From Aeromonas allosaccharophila (GTDB lineage Bacteria > Pseudomonadota > Gammaproteobacteria > Enterobacterales > Aeromonadaceae), in NCBI RefSeq assembly GCF_000819685.1, contig NZ_CDBR01000064.1, forward strand, positions 1 to 33,393: a DNA stretch of 33,393 nt, written 5' to 3'. A program made the translations under genes and the position numbers. Below the pieces are notes generated by a model. That model was not told where the DNA came from. It saw nothing but the letters and a program-made list of their open reading frames with translations, and searched no databases. Positions 16,439 to 24,777 of the stretch are shown here, piece by piece. Positions within the stretch are counted from its first letter, which is position 1; every line of letters begins with the position of its first letter.

Positions 16439-16867
16439 ATGTTGCTTATTTTTCTGGTCGGCATCCCGGTGATACTGGTGAACATGCTGCTGCAATCCAT
16501 GGTATCGGTCTGGTGCATCCGCTTTTACTTCAAGCGATTTGACCAACGGGAAGGGCTCTTCTCCGGAATATTGGCACTATTTGGCATCATCACCATAGTG
16601 ATGCTCGGCAATCTGGCCCAGATCAGCGTCTGGGGGGCGCTCTTCCTGTGGCTCGGAGAGTTCGACACCCTGCAGGAGGCCATCTACCACTCCGGCGTCA
16701 ATTTCGCGACCCTCGGCTATGGCGATATCGTCATGAGCGCGCAGTGGAAACTGCTGGGACCGCTGGAAGCGGTCAATGGCGCCCTGATGATCGGCCTGTC
16801 CGGCGCCAGTATGCTGGCGGTATTGCAGCACCATATTCGCAAGCAACAGGGTGATCTGCTGCGTTGA
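16439..16867 (+). CDS. Small two-segment potassium channel (Ion_trans_2)
   Basis: A 142-residue membrane protein with an unmistakable K+ selectivity filter, TLGYGD at 91-96, preceded by a pore helix (LQEAIYHSGVNFA). Hydrophobic segments lie at about 1-25, 42-71 and 106-131, so there is an extra N-terminal segment before the usual TM-pore-TM unit. After the last segment only a short basic tail remains (HHIRKQQGDLLR); there is no RCK, cyclic-nucleotide or other sensor domain. The ATG at 16439 has GAGGAGAG ahead, overlapping the end of the DUF2955 gene region with a 10-base gap, so it is the last gene of the operon. A channel coupled to an exporter might balance charge or set membrane potential; that role is inference. 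Confidence 0.88.
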   Translation: MLLIFLVGIPVILVNMLLQSMVSVWCIRFYFKRFDQREGLFSGILALFGIITIVMLGNLAQISVWGALFLWLGEFDTLQEAIYHSGVNFATLGYGDIVMSAQWKLLGPLEAVNGALMIGLSGASMLAVLQHHIRKQQGDLLR

Positions 16868-16915
16868 GCAGGGTGGTTTGCAAGCACATAGTGCCGGATT
16901 TCGCAGAAACAAAAA

Positions 16916-16948
16916 GCCCCTCATCTTGCACGCACAAGGGAGAGGGGC
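16916..16948 (-). terminator. Rho-independent terminator of the CoA-disulfide reductase gene
   Basis: Stem GCCCCTC (16916-16922) / GAGGGGC (16942-16948); the A run at 16910-16915 becomes a T tail on the minus strand. It lies 24 bases after the reductase stop. It also sits 48 bases beyond the channel gene but has no T tail on the plus strand. Confidence 0.7.
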
Positions 16949-16971
16949 AAACAGGCACAGAAATAAAACGG

Positions 16972-18660
16972 TTACTCGGCAGTGGCCATCTGCCAGGTTT
17001 TGAAGCCGCCGGAGAGATTCTTCACTTTAAAGCCGTGCTGGCTCAGCAAGCGGCAGGCGACATGGCCGCGCAGCCCGACCTGACAGCTAATAAGCAGCTC
17101 TTTGTCCTTGGGCAGCTCATGGAGGCGACCACGCAACTCGTCGAGGGGGATATGCAGTGCCCCCGGAATGCGGCCCAGCTTGTCGAGCTCCGGGCCATTG
17201 CGCACATCCACCACCAGCTGATGGGGGTTACGAGCCTGCACCTCGGCCACGTGGCAGAGCAGGGTGTCCCCTTTCAGATGGTTGCTTGCCACAAAGCCCG
17301 CCATGTTGATCACATCCTTGGCCGAGCCGAACGGCGGCGCATAGGTAAGCTCCAGATCCTGCAGATCAAACACGGTGAGACCGGCACGCTGGGCCACCGC
17401 CAGCACATCGATGCGCTTGTCGATGCCATCCTTGCCGATGGCCTGGGCGCCATAAATCTTGCCATCCGGGGCAAACAGCAGCTTGAGGCTGACCGGATGT
17501 GCGCCCGGGTAGTAACCGGCGTGGCTGCCCGGATGAACATAAACCTTCTCGAACGGCAATCCCAGTTGCACCAGTCGCTTCTCGTTGAGGCCGGTGCTGG
17601 CCACCGCCAGATCGAACAGCTTGCAGATGGCGGTCCCTTGGGTCTTCTTGTAGGTTTCGCTTCGGCCCAGCATATTGTCGGCGGCGATGCGCCCCTGCCG
17701 GTTGGCCGGGCCCGCCAGCGGGATCAGCACAGATTCGCCGGTGACGAAGTCAATCTCTTCCACCGCATCCCCCACCGCATAGATGAAGGGATCCGAGGTA
17801 CGCATCCCGGCATCCACCTTGATGCCGCCCCGTGGGCCCAGCTCCAGCCCCGCCTTGGCGGCGAGCAGGGTTTCCGGCTTGACGCCGATGGCGAGGATCA
17901 AGAGACCGGTATCAAGATGGGAACCGTCATTGAGGGTCAGGCGCAGGCCACCGCTTTTGGCGGTCGGTACGGCGGAGGTCTTCTCGGCAGGCAGATCCAG
18001 ACTCTCGATGGCGGTGAGGCCGGTGCGCAGGCGCAGGTCGATCCCCTCTTCCCGGATGCGGGCATGGAGCATGTTGGCCATCTCCTTGTCCACCGGCGCC
18101 ATCACCTGATCGGCCAGCTCCAGCAGGGTGACATCCAGCTTGCGCTGATGCAGCGCCTCCATCATCTCCAGTCCGATAAAACCGCCGCCCACCACGGTGA
18201 CGTGGCGTGGCTGATCGTGCTGCAGGGCCGCCAGAATGCGATCCATGTCCGGGATGTTGCGCAGGGTATAGACATGGGGGCTGTCGATGCCGGGGAAGGG
18301 AGGACGGATCGGCGCCGCCCCCGGGCTCAGCAGCAGCACATCGTAATGCTCGCGCTGCTCTTCACCGGTTTGCAGGTTGCGCACCAGCAATGTCTTGCCC
18401 GCCTTGTCGATCTCGATCACATCGTGGAAGACCCGCACATCGACGTTGAAACGGCGCTTGAAACTCTGGGGAGTCTGCAGCAACAAGGCATCCCGGTCGG
18501 GGATATCGCCCCCGATGTGGTAGGGCAGACCGCAGTTGGCGAAGCTGACAAACTCGCCTCGCTCGAACATCACGATCTCTGCCTCTTCACTCAAACGACG
18601 AGCACGAGCCGCCGCCGATGCGCCCCCCGCGACACCACCGATAATCAGGATCCGTTTCAT
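16972..18660 (-). CDS. CoA-disulfide / NADH-dependent persulfide reductase with rhodanese domain
   Basis: A 562-residue FAD flavoprotein of the CoADR-Rhd/Npsr type, which reduces CoA disulfide, CoA persulfide or polysulfide with NAD(P)H. The N-terminal Rossmann motif is GGVAGGASAAARARR (8-22) and the single redox cysteine is Cys43 in SFANCGLPYHIGG. A second dinucleotide fold (VTVVGGGFIGLEMMEAL, about 150-166) binds NADH, and a dimerisation domain follows with YAPPFGSAKD. The C-terminal rhodanese domain carries the active loop CQVGLR with Cys526. The ATG at 18660 has GAGGAG 8 bases ahead; an in-frame TTG two codons earlier is a poorer choice. It is divergent from a c-di-GMP gene across a short AT-rich region. 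Likely role: sulfane-sulfur metabolism or detoxification in the cytoplasm. Confidence 0.93.
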   Translation of the reverse strand: MKRILIIGGVAGGASAAARARRLSEEAEIVMFERGEFVSFANCGLPYHIGGDIPDRDALLLQTPQSFKRRFNVDVRVFHDVIEIDKAGKTLLVRNLQTGEEQREHYDVLLLSPGAAPIRPPFPGIDSPHVYTLRNIPDMDRILAALQHDQPRHVTVVGGGFIGLEMMEALHQRKLDVTLLELADQVMAPVDKEMANMLHARIREEGIDLRLRTGLTAIESLDLPAEKTSAVPTAKSGGLRLTLNDGSHLDTGLLILAIGVKPETLLAAKAGLELGPRGGIKVDAGMRTSDPFIYAVGDAVEEIDFVTGESVLIPLAGPANRQGRIAADNMLGRSETYKKTQGTAICKLFDLAVASTGLNEKRLVQLGLPFEKVYVHPGSHAGYYPGAHPVSLKLLFAPDGKIYGAQAIGKDGIDKRIDVLAVAQRAGLTVFDLQDLELTYAPPFGSAKDVINMAGFVASNHLKGDTLLCHVAEVQARNPHQLVVDVRNGPELDKLGRIPGALHIPLDELRGRLHELPKDKELLISCQVGLRGHVACRLLSQHGFKVKNLSGGFKTWQMATAE

Positions 18661-18692
18661 CTGCAAGACTCCTCATACATGATAATGGGCAA

Positions 18693-18714
18693 TAAATTAG
18701 GCTTTTCTAATTTA
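18693..18714. promoter_or_regulatory. Inverted repeat in the shared promoter region, possible operator
   Basis: TAAATTAG (18693-18700) and CTAATTTA (18707-18714) are perfect inverted arms with a 6-base spacer. The second arm also lies inside an odd palindrome TTCTAA-T-TTAGAA (18705-18717). The site is 33-54 bases upstream of the reductase start and about 80 bases before the divergent gene. Persulfide genes are often controlled by ArsR-type repressors; no such gene is in the window, so the binder is unknown. Confidence 0.45.
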
Positions 18715-18795
18715 GAATTCAATGAAATTTTGTTTCACACCATTTTGCAGTATTCTTGCAACCCCGACGGTTGCTTAACAGGATGTTGTTTGTTC

Positions 18796-21732
18796 ATGTC
18801 GTCTACCGCACTCAGTCATCTTCCTCCTGCCCTCCAGACGCCGCTCTTTTTCCGTCTGGATCTACGCAGTCAACGGCTGGTCGCCCTGACCGACGTGATG
18901 CAAACCCCGCTCTACTGGCTCGACGAGCCGCGCGCCCCCTGGCCTGCCCAGCTGCCCGATGCCCTGCGCCTGCCCATCGAACAACTGCTGGCCAACGGTC
19001 ATGGCGGCAAGATCACAGTGCGCTTTGCCAGTCAGTTGTGGCATATCGCCCTCGCCCACGAGCAGGATGGCTTCTGGCTCATCTGTCTGCAGGCCCTTCG
19101 TCAGGAGCCCATCGCCGATCTGGCATTGCAACTGCCACGTTTCAGCCAGATGGCGAGCCAGCAACAGTATGCGCCCCTGCTCGAGGCCCTTAAAGAGAGT
19201 CTGGGGGCCGATCGGCTCATCCTCTGGCACTATCAGGCCAACGGCGATCTCGGCAGCGAGCAACTCACCCCGGTGTTCACCCTGGGGGTCGAGGCGCTCT
19301 ACCCCATTCGCGGTGACAGCCGCTATATCCGCGCCCTGCGCACCCGTAAATCCTTGAGCTTCTCTGAAGCGGCCCACCAACCGATGCTGAGCAATCACCT
19401 CTATCTGAGCAGTGCCGGTGTGCGCTCGCGCCTCGATGGTGCCCTGCTGGAGCAGGACAAGCTGTTCGGGGTGCTGAGTCTGGAGTATCTCGACCCTACC
19501 CCGCTCAGCGAGGAGATGTTGCAACTGGTGCGCAGCAGCGCCCAGCTGCTCGGCCACTGGCAGCCACAACCGGAAGAGCACCGTGCCGAACTGGCCCTCC
19601 CGCCCGAGCTGCACCAGCAGACCGGCATCGATTACTGCAAGACGCTGGTGAGCTGGGCCATGCGCGCCAGCGGCGCCCGGGTGGGCTGGATCGGCGAGTT
19701 CCAGCCCCGCGGACAGGATCTCTGGATCATCCCCCGCGGCGTCCTTAACGAGGAGGGCTTCTCCACCCTCAAGCCCATCCAGCTCGACCCCGGCCCCGCT
19801 CAGGAGCTGTTCCAGCATGGTCAGGCCATCTATGTGGAAGATCTGCCCGTGCGCTATCCCAAGGCGACCCGGCTGCTGGCCCTCAATGCCAGCGCCTACA
19901 TCGGCATTCCGCTCCATGGCCAGAGCAGCCCCCCCATTGGTCAGATCACCCTGCTGCTCGATACCCCCCTTGAAGAGCCCGAGCAGCTACTGGATCTGTT
20001 GAGCAGCCAGCACGAGCGGGCGGCCATCGAGCTCAAGCGCCTCGCCGCCGACGACGCCCTGCGGCTGGCCGAAGTGGCTTTCAATACCCACGATGGGCTG
20101 ATCGTGATGGATCACAGCGGCATCATCCTCAAGGTCAACCACTCCTTCAGCCGGATCACCGGGTTTGGCGAGGTAGAGGTGATCGGTCACTCCATTCGCA
20201 AGCTGCGCCCCACCTACTACGGGGATCATCTCAAGGAAGATGTCAGCCGCACCGTCAACGAGCAGGAGTTCTGGCTCGGGGAAGAGCGCTGCCTGCACAA
20301 GGATGGCCACCTCTTTCCGGTGCGCTTGATGGTGAACGGGGTCAAGGATGAGCGGGGGGAGCTCAGCCACTTTATCTGCAGCTTCTACGACATCACCCAG
20401 GAAAAAGAGGCCGCCAAACACATCGAGCAGCTCGCCTACTACGACGATCTCTGCGGCCTGCACAACCGGCGCAGCCTCAACCAGATTTTGCAGCAGACCC
20501 TGAGCGCCCCCAACGGCCAGTGGGGCGCCCTGCTACTGGTGGATCTCGATAACTTCAAGTCGATCAACGACTCCCTCGGTCACGCCTGCGGCGATCAACT
20601 GCTGCAAGCGGTGGTGCAACGTTTCAGGGAGCTGCCTCAGGACAATCTGGTGCAGGCGCGCATCTCGGGGGACGAGTTTGCCCTGCTCTTTACCCAGCTG
20701 GGGCAAGGGGAAGTCACCGCCAAAATTCTGGCGGAGCACTTCGCCCGCGAGCTGATGGGGCTGTTTCGCACCCCGTTCGACATCGGTGATCACAAGCTGC
20801 ACTGCAGCGCCTCGGTGGGGATCAGCCTCTTCTCCGGCAACGAGACGGATCATCTGGTTCTGATGCAACAGGCCGACACCGCGACCCACATGGCCAAGCG
20901 CGCCGGTCAGGGCCACTACGTCTTCTTTACCGAGGCGATGGCCCGGCACGAGAAGAACCGGCTGACCCTCACCAATGAGCTGCGCGACGCCCTGCGTCAT
21001 CACGAGCTGCAACTGCACTATCAACCGCAATATCGGGTCGACAATGGCTCGCTGTCGGGCATCGAGGCGCTGCTACGCTGGCAGCGCAGCGACGGCACCA
21101 TGGTGCCACCCGGGGAGTTCATCCCCATCGCCGAAGAGACCAGCCTGATCCTCGAGATCGGCTACTGGGTGATGAAGACCGCCTGCGCCCAGTACAGCTT
21201 CTGGCTCAACCGCGGCCTGCAGATCCCCCATCTGTCGGTCAACGTCAGCGCCCGCCAGTTCCACACCCAGGGCTTCGTGCAACAGGTGGAGTACATTCTG
21301 CGCGACACCGGCGTGCCCCCCTCCCGCCTGCTGCTGGAGGTGACCGAATCGGTAGTGCTGGAGAATCGGCGCGAGAGCATCGCCAGAATGCGCCAGCTCA
21401 AGGAGCTGGGCATCCTCATCTCCATCGACGACTTCGGCACCGGCTACTCGTCGCTGGCCTATCTACGGGATCTGCCCGCCGATGAGGTGAAGCTGGATAG
21501 AAGCTTCATTCAGACCCTGGTGCACAGCGAACAGGACAGGGCCATCGTCAAGGCGATACTCGATCTGGCCCAGGTCTTCCGCTTTACCGTCACCGCCGAA
21601 GGGGTGGAAGAGGAGGCGCAACTTGCCATCCTCAAAGCGTTGGGATGCCAGCATTATCAAGGGTTTCTCACCAGTCGGCCGCTCACCGTCAAGGCGCTGG
21701 AGCAGTTGCTTGGCAGCCGGGCACAGGACTAA
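18796..21732 (+). CDS. GAF-PAS-GGDEF-EAL cyclic-di-GMP turnover protein
   Basis: A 978-residue multidomain signalling protein without obvious membrane segments. Order: an uncharacterised N-terminal segment (1-120), two GAF-like domains (about 130-260 and 270-410), a PAS domain (about 425-540, with a PAC-like HFICSFYDITQEKEA end), a GGDEF domain (about 550-715) and an EAL domain (about 725-970). The diguanylate-cyclase signature is SGDEF (624-628), a variant that can be active in some proteins; I see no RxxD inhibitory site before it. The EAL signature is intact (757-759), with NVSARQF, DDFGTGYSS (from about 878), KLDRSFI and AEGVEEE, so phosphodiesterase activity is likely. The ATG at 18796 is the family-like start; an in-frame TTG at 18790 lies 6 bases after AGGA. 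Divergent from the persulfide reductase. Confidence 0.95.
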   Translation: MSSTALSHLPPALQTPLFFRLDLRSQRLVALTDVMQTPLYWLDEPRAPWPAQLPDALRLPIEQLLANGHGGKITVRFASQLWHIALAHEQDGFWLICLQALRQEPIADLALQLPRFSQMASQQQYAPLLEALKESLGADRLILWHYQANGDLGSEQLTPVFTLGVEALYPIRGDSRYIRALRTRKSLSFSEAAHQPMLSNHLYLSSAGVRSRLDGALLEQDKLFGVLSLEYLDPTPLSEEMLQLVRSSAQLLGHWQPQPEEHRAELALPPELHQQTGIDYCKTLVSWAMRASGARVGWIGEFQPRGQDLWIIPRGVLNEEGFSTLKPIQLDPGPAQELFQHGQAIYVEDLPVRYPKATRLLALNASAYIGIPLHGQSSPPIGQITLLLDTPLEEPEQLLDLLSSQHERAAIELKRLAADDALRLAEVAFNTHDGLIVMDHSGIILKVNHSFSRITGFGEVEVIGHSIRKLRPTYYGDHLKEDVSRTVNEQEFWLGEERCLHKDGHLFPVRLMVNGVKDERGELSHFICSFYDITQEKEAAKHIEQLAYYDDLCGLHNRRSLNQILQQTLSAPNGQWGALLLVDLDNFKSINDSLGHACGDQLLQAVVQRFRELPQDNLVQARISGDEFALLFTQLGQGEVTAKILAEHFARELMGLFRTPFDIGDHKLHCSASVGISLFSGNETDHLVLMQQADTATHMAKRAGQGHYVFFTEAMARHEKNRLTLTNELRDALRHHELQLHYQPQYRVDNGSLSGIEALLRWQRSDGTMVPPGEFIPIAEETSLILEIGYWVMKTACAQYSFWLNRGLQIPHLSVNVSARQFHTQGFVQQVEYILRDTGVPPSRLLLEVTESVVLENRRESIARMRQLKELGILISIDDFGTGYSSLAYLRDLPADEVKLDRSFIQTLVHSEQDRAIVKAILDLAQVFRFTVTAEGVEEEAQLAILKALGCQHYQGFLTSRPLTVKALEQLLGSRAQD

Positions 21733-21797
21733 AGGTGTAGGATCAATAGGGGTTTATGTAATAAAATCACGGCCTGCTCGAATCGTTGGAGTTGTTT

Positions 21798-22595
21798 ATG
21801 TCTGTCATTAATCGGATCCCTGCCGTTGAAATCAGCCAGCCAGCCGGATCTCACGGCACCATTGGCCGGATCCATTCCGTCGAAACCTGCGGCACTGTCG
21901 ATGGTCCGGGGATACGCTTTATCGTATTCATGCAAGGCTGCCTGATGCGCTGCAAGTACTGCCATAACCGCGATACCTGGGATACTGAAGGTGGCCGCGA
22001 AGTGACCGTACCGGAGTTGATGAGTGACATCACCAGCTATCGCCACTTCATGAATGCCTCCGGCGGTGGCGTGACAGCGTCCGGCGGTGAAGCCATGCTG
22101 CAACCGGCTTTCATTACCGAGCTGTTTACCGCTTGCAAAGAGAAAGGGATCCACACCTGTCTCGACACCAACGGCTTCGTCCGTCATCTCGACGAACAGG
22201 TGGACAAGCTGCTCGAACAGACCGATCTGGTGCTGCTCGACATCAAACAGATCAATGACGAGAAACACATTCCGCTGACCCACGTCAGCAACAGATACAC
22301 CCTGGAGTTTGCCCGCTATCTGGCGGCCAAAGGCAAGACCATGTGGATCCGCTACGTGGTGGTGCCGACCTGGAGCGACGACGACGAGAGCGCCGAAGGG
22401 CTGGGCCAGTTCATCGCCGAGCTGGGCGAGAGCGTGGAGAAGGTGGAGCTGCTCCCCTACCACGAACTGGGCAAACACAAGTGGGATGTGCTGGGCGACC
22501 CGTACGAGCTGAGCGGGATCAAGCCCCCCAGCAAGGAGACCATGGAACGGGTCAAGGGCATCCTCGGCAAGTACCACGACAACGTCAAATATTGA
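21798..22595 (+). CDS. pflA: Pyruvate formate-lyase activating enzyme PflA
   Basis: A radical-SAM enzyme that installs the glycyl radical on pyruvate formate-lyase under anaerobiosis. The CxxxCxxC cluster motif is CLMRCKYC (Cys48, 52, 55), and the family blocks [34 protein letters not shown] and [12 protein letters not shown] are all present. It is 265 residues against 246 in E. coli; the extra about 19 residues are at the N-terminus before [12 protein letters not shown]. The ATG at 21798 has GGAG 6 bases ahead. It follows the c-di-GMP gene by 65 bases on the same strand; pflB, normally just upstream in enterobacteria, is not in the window. A hairpin follows. Confidence 0.97.
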   Translation: MSVINRIPAVEISQPAGSHGTIGRIHSVETCGTVDGPGIRFIVFMQGCLMRCKYCHNRDTWDTEGGREVTVPELMSDITSYRHFMNASGGGVTASGGEAMLQPAFITELFTACKEKGIHTCLDTNGFVRHLDEQVDKLLEQTDLVLLDIKQINDEKHIPLTHVSNRYTLEFARYLAAKGKTMWIRYVVVPTWSDDDESAEGLGQFIAELGESVEKVELLPYHELGKHKWDVLGDPYELSGIKPPSKETMERVKGILGKYHDNVKY

Positions 22596-22602
22596 TGGTA
22601 AA

Positions 22603-22626
22603 AGCAGGCTGACTCGTCAGCCTGCT
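22603..22626 (+). terminator. Hairpin after pflA
   Basis: Near-perfect 10-11 bp stem AGCAGGCTGA / TCAGCCTGCT with a tight loop, 8 bases after the pflA stop. The following bases (CTGCTATGG) lack a T run, so termination would be partial. Confidence 0.55.
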
Positions 22627-22671
22627 CTGCTATGGGGCGGTCGGGAAGGCCGCCCGGACTCTACTGCATGA

Positions 22672-23325
22672 ATGGACGACAAGATGAGTGAAGGACAACT
22701 CGCCGCCCTCCTGATCTGGCTGGTACTGCTGGCCTTTAGCCTGCGCCGCTCCCTGTGGCAAACCCTCCATGACAACCCTCTCTATCAGCACCTGCTGCTG
22801 GGCAGTGCCATCGCGCTGGTGCCGCTCTGGTATCTAAGGGCCGGTCTGCATGAGGGGCTCGAGGTCCATTTTCTCGGGCTCACCTCCCTCACCCTGCTGC
22901 TGGGCTGGCGGCTGGCGCTGCTCGCCCCCTGCCTGACCCTGCTGGTGCTCGGTTACTTCGGCGTCACCAATCTGGCCGATTTTGGCTGGCAGGCGCTGGT
23001 TGGCATCGCCCTGCCAGTAGCCACCAGCTGGCTGCTGTTTCTGGCCAGCTGGGCCTGGCTGCCGCGCCACCTTTTTGTCTATATCTTTGTGGCCGCGTTT
23101 CTCGGCGGCGCCCTCGCCATCTCGGTCAAGGTGGTGGCCAGCGCGTTGCTGATGGGGCTGAGCGACAGCTACCCCTGGCACACCATCACGGCAGATTACC
23201 TCTCCATCTGGCCGCTGCTGCTGTTCCCCGAAGCGCTGCTCAACGGCATGGCGATGACGGTACTGGCCATCTACCGTCCACACTGGGTCAATACCTTCTT
23301 CGACCGCACCTATCTGGGCCAGTAA
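22672..23325 (+). CDS. COG3235 membrane protein, CbiM-like ECF permease homologue
   Basis: A 217-residue integral membrane protein with about six hydrophobic segments, matching by overall layout the COG3235 'energy-coupling factor ABC transporter permease' group related to cobalt/nickel CbiM proteins. Supporting stretches are GLEVHFLGLTSLTLLLGWRLALL and FVAAFLGGALAISVKVVAS. The N-terminal Met-His-Ile/Met metal-binding motif of true CbiM is missing, and no CbiQ/CbiO partners are near, so a transport role is uncertain. The ATG at 22672 is used; ATG at 22684 (four codons on, with GGA ahead) is equally likely. It converges on ndh, with a shared terminator between them. Confidence 0.85.
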   Translation: MDDKMSEGQLAALLIWLVLLAFSLRRSLWQTLHDNPLYQHLLLGSAIALVPLWYLRAGLHEGLEVHFLGLTSLTLLLGWRLALLAPCLTLLVLGYFGVTNLADFGWQALVGIALPVATSWLLFLASWAWLPRHLFVYIFVAAFLGGALAISVKVVASALLMGLSDSYPWHTITADYLSIWPLLLFPEALLNGMAMTVLAIYRPHWVNTFFDRTYLGQ

Positions 23326-23352
23326 CTCTCTCTTCCCTGATCTGCGCCCATA

Positions 23353-23382
23353 AAAAAGGAGAGGCCATCGCCTCTCCTTTTT
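23353..23382. terminator. Bidirectional terminator between the COG3235 gene and ndh
   Basis: Stem GGAGAGGC/GCCTCTCC with a 4-base loop (CATC), flanked by an A run on the left and a T run on the right, giving T tails in both directions. Confidence 0.85.
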
Positions 23383-23410
23383 GGTATTCCGAATGGTGCC
23401 AAATCCTGGC

Positions 23411-24703
23411 TTAGTGCAGCTTCAGGGTAGGACGCAGTACCCGGTTGATGCGACCCACCAGCATGATGAGGCCGGTCTTGACGTAACCGTGCAGGGCGAT
23501 CTGGTGCATCCGGTAGAGAGAGATGTACACCAGACGGGCGATGTAGCCTTCCACCATCATGGAACCGCGCATCAGGTTGCCCATCAGGCTGCCCACGGTG
23601 GAGAAGCGGCTGAGGGACACCAGCGAACCGTGGTCGTGGTAGAGGTAGGGCTTCATCTCGCCACCGTTCATCTTGGCCAGGATGTTCTTGAACGCCTGGC
23701 TGGCCATCTGGTGGGCAGACTGGGCGCGCGGCGGCACAAACTTGCCATCCGGCTGAGGGCAAGCCGCACAGTCACCGATAACGAAGATGTTCTCGTCACG
23801 GGTGGTCTGCAGGGTCTCTTTGACCACCAGCTGGTTGATGCGGTTGGTCTCGAGACCAGCGATGTCCTTCATGAAGTCCGGCGCCTTGATACCGGCCGCC
23901 CACACCATCAGATCCGCTTCAATCAGCTCGCCATCCTTGGTGTGCAGACCATCGCTGGTCGCTTCGGTGATCATGGTGGCGGTACGCACGTCCACACCCA
24001 GCTTGACCAGCTCCTGATGGGCGGCGCCGCTGATGCGCTCCGGCAAGGCCGGCAGAATGCGCGGGCCCGCTTCCACCAGGGTCACCTTCAGGCTGTCGGT
24101 GGTGAGGTTCTTGAAACCGTAGGCGTAGAGCTGCTCGACCGCGTTGTAGAGCTCGGCAGAGAGCTCAACGCCGGTGGCGCCGCCGCCGACGATGGCAATC
24201 TTCACCTTGTCGCCCGGCTTATATTCGGTGGCGAACTGCAGGAAGCGGTTCATCATGCTGTTGTGGAAGCGGTGCGCCTGGGAGGGGCTATCGAGGAAGA
24301 TGCAGTGATCCTTGATCCCCTTGGTGTTGAAGTCGTTGGAGACAGAACCGATGGCCATCACCAGGACGTCGTAAGGCACGGCGCGCTCGTTGACCACGAT
24401 GTCGCCATTGTCGTCGTGGATCGGGGCCAGCACGATGCGCTTCTCGTCACGCTGGATGTCGGTCAGGGTGCCGAGCTGGAAGTCGAAACCGTGGTTCTTG
24501 GCATGGGACTGGTAGCTCAGGGCATCGATGCCCGCATCCATGGAGCCGGTGGCCACTTCGTGCAGCAGGGGCTTCCACAGGTGGGTGCGGTTACGGTCAA
24601 CCAGGGTGATCTTGGCCTTGTTCTTTTTGCCAAGCTTGCGACCCAGACTGGTGGCCAGCTCCAGGCCACCGGCGCCGCCGCCTACAACGACAATATTCAT
24701 CAT
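23411..24703 (-). CDS. ndh: Type II NADH dehydrogenase (NADH:quinone oxidoreductase) Ndh
   Basis: A 430-residue peripheral inner-membrane flavoprotein that passes electrons from NADH to quinone without pumping protons. It follows E. coli Ndh closely along its length: FAD-binding [12 protein letters not shown] at the N-terminus, [18 protein letters not shown], the NADH-binding fold [17 protein letters not shown] (about 165), [19 protein letters not shown] and the amphipathic C-terminal region [15 protein letters not shown]. The ATG at 24703 is chosen because GAGGA lies 8 bases ahead; the very next codon is also ATG. ycfP lies 74 bases upstream on the same strand, as in E. coli, with a hairpin between them. 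Ends in a strong bidirectional terminator. Confidence 0.97.
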   Translation of the reverse strand: MMNIVVVGGGAGGLELATSLGRKLGKKNKAKITLVDRNRTHLWKPLLHEVATGSMDAGIDALSYQSHAKNHGFDFQLGTLTDIQRDEKRIVLAPIHDDNGDIVVNERAVPYDVLVMAIGSVSNDFNTKGIKDHCIFLDSPSQAHRFHNSMMNRFLQFATEYKPGDKVKIAIVGGGATGVELSAELYNAVEQLYAYGFKNLTTDSLKVTLVEAGPRILPALPERISGAAHQELVKLGVDVRTATMITEATSDGLHTKDGELIEADLMVWAAGIKAPDFMKDIAGLETNRINQLVVKETLQTTRDENIFVIGDCAACPQPDGKFVPPRAQSAHQMASQAFKNILAKMNGGEMKPYLYHDHGSLVSLSRFSTVGSLMGNLMRGSMMVEGYIARLVYISLYRMHQIALHGYVKTGLIMLVGRINRVLRPTLKLH

Positions 24704-24732
24704 GATGATTTTCCTCGGTTCCTCAAAACGAA

Positions 24733-24751
24733 AGGGAGCCATGGGCTCCCT
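24733..24751 (-). terminator. Intercistronic hairpin between ycfP and ndh
   Basis: Perfect 8-bp stem AGGGAGCC/GGCTCCCT with a 3-base loop. On the minus strand it is followed by TTCGTTTTG, a modest T tail. It could be a partial terminator of ycfP or a processing/stability element ahead of ndh. Confidence 0.5.
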
Positions 24752-24777
24752 AAAACGAAATCGGTCGACGTGATGGA

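Noticed and set aside
16864..18795. The frame of the GGDEF-EAL gene stays open upstream across the whole persulfide reductase gene
   Set aside because: This upstream part is antisense to a well-supported flavoprotein and shows no domains; the real protein starts at 18796.
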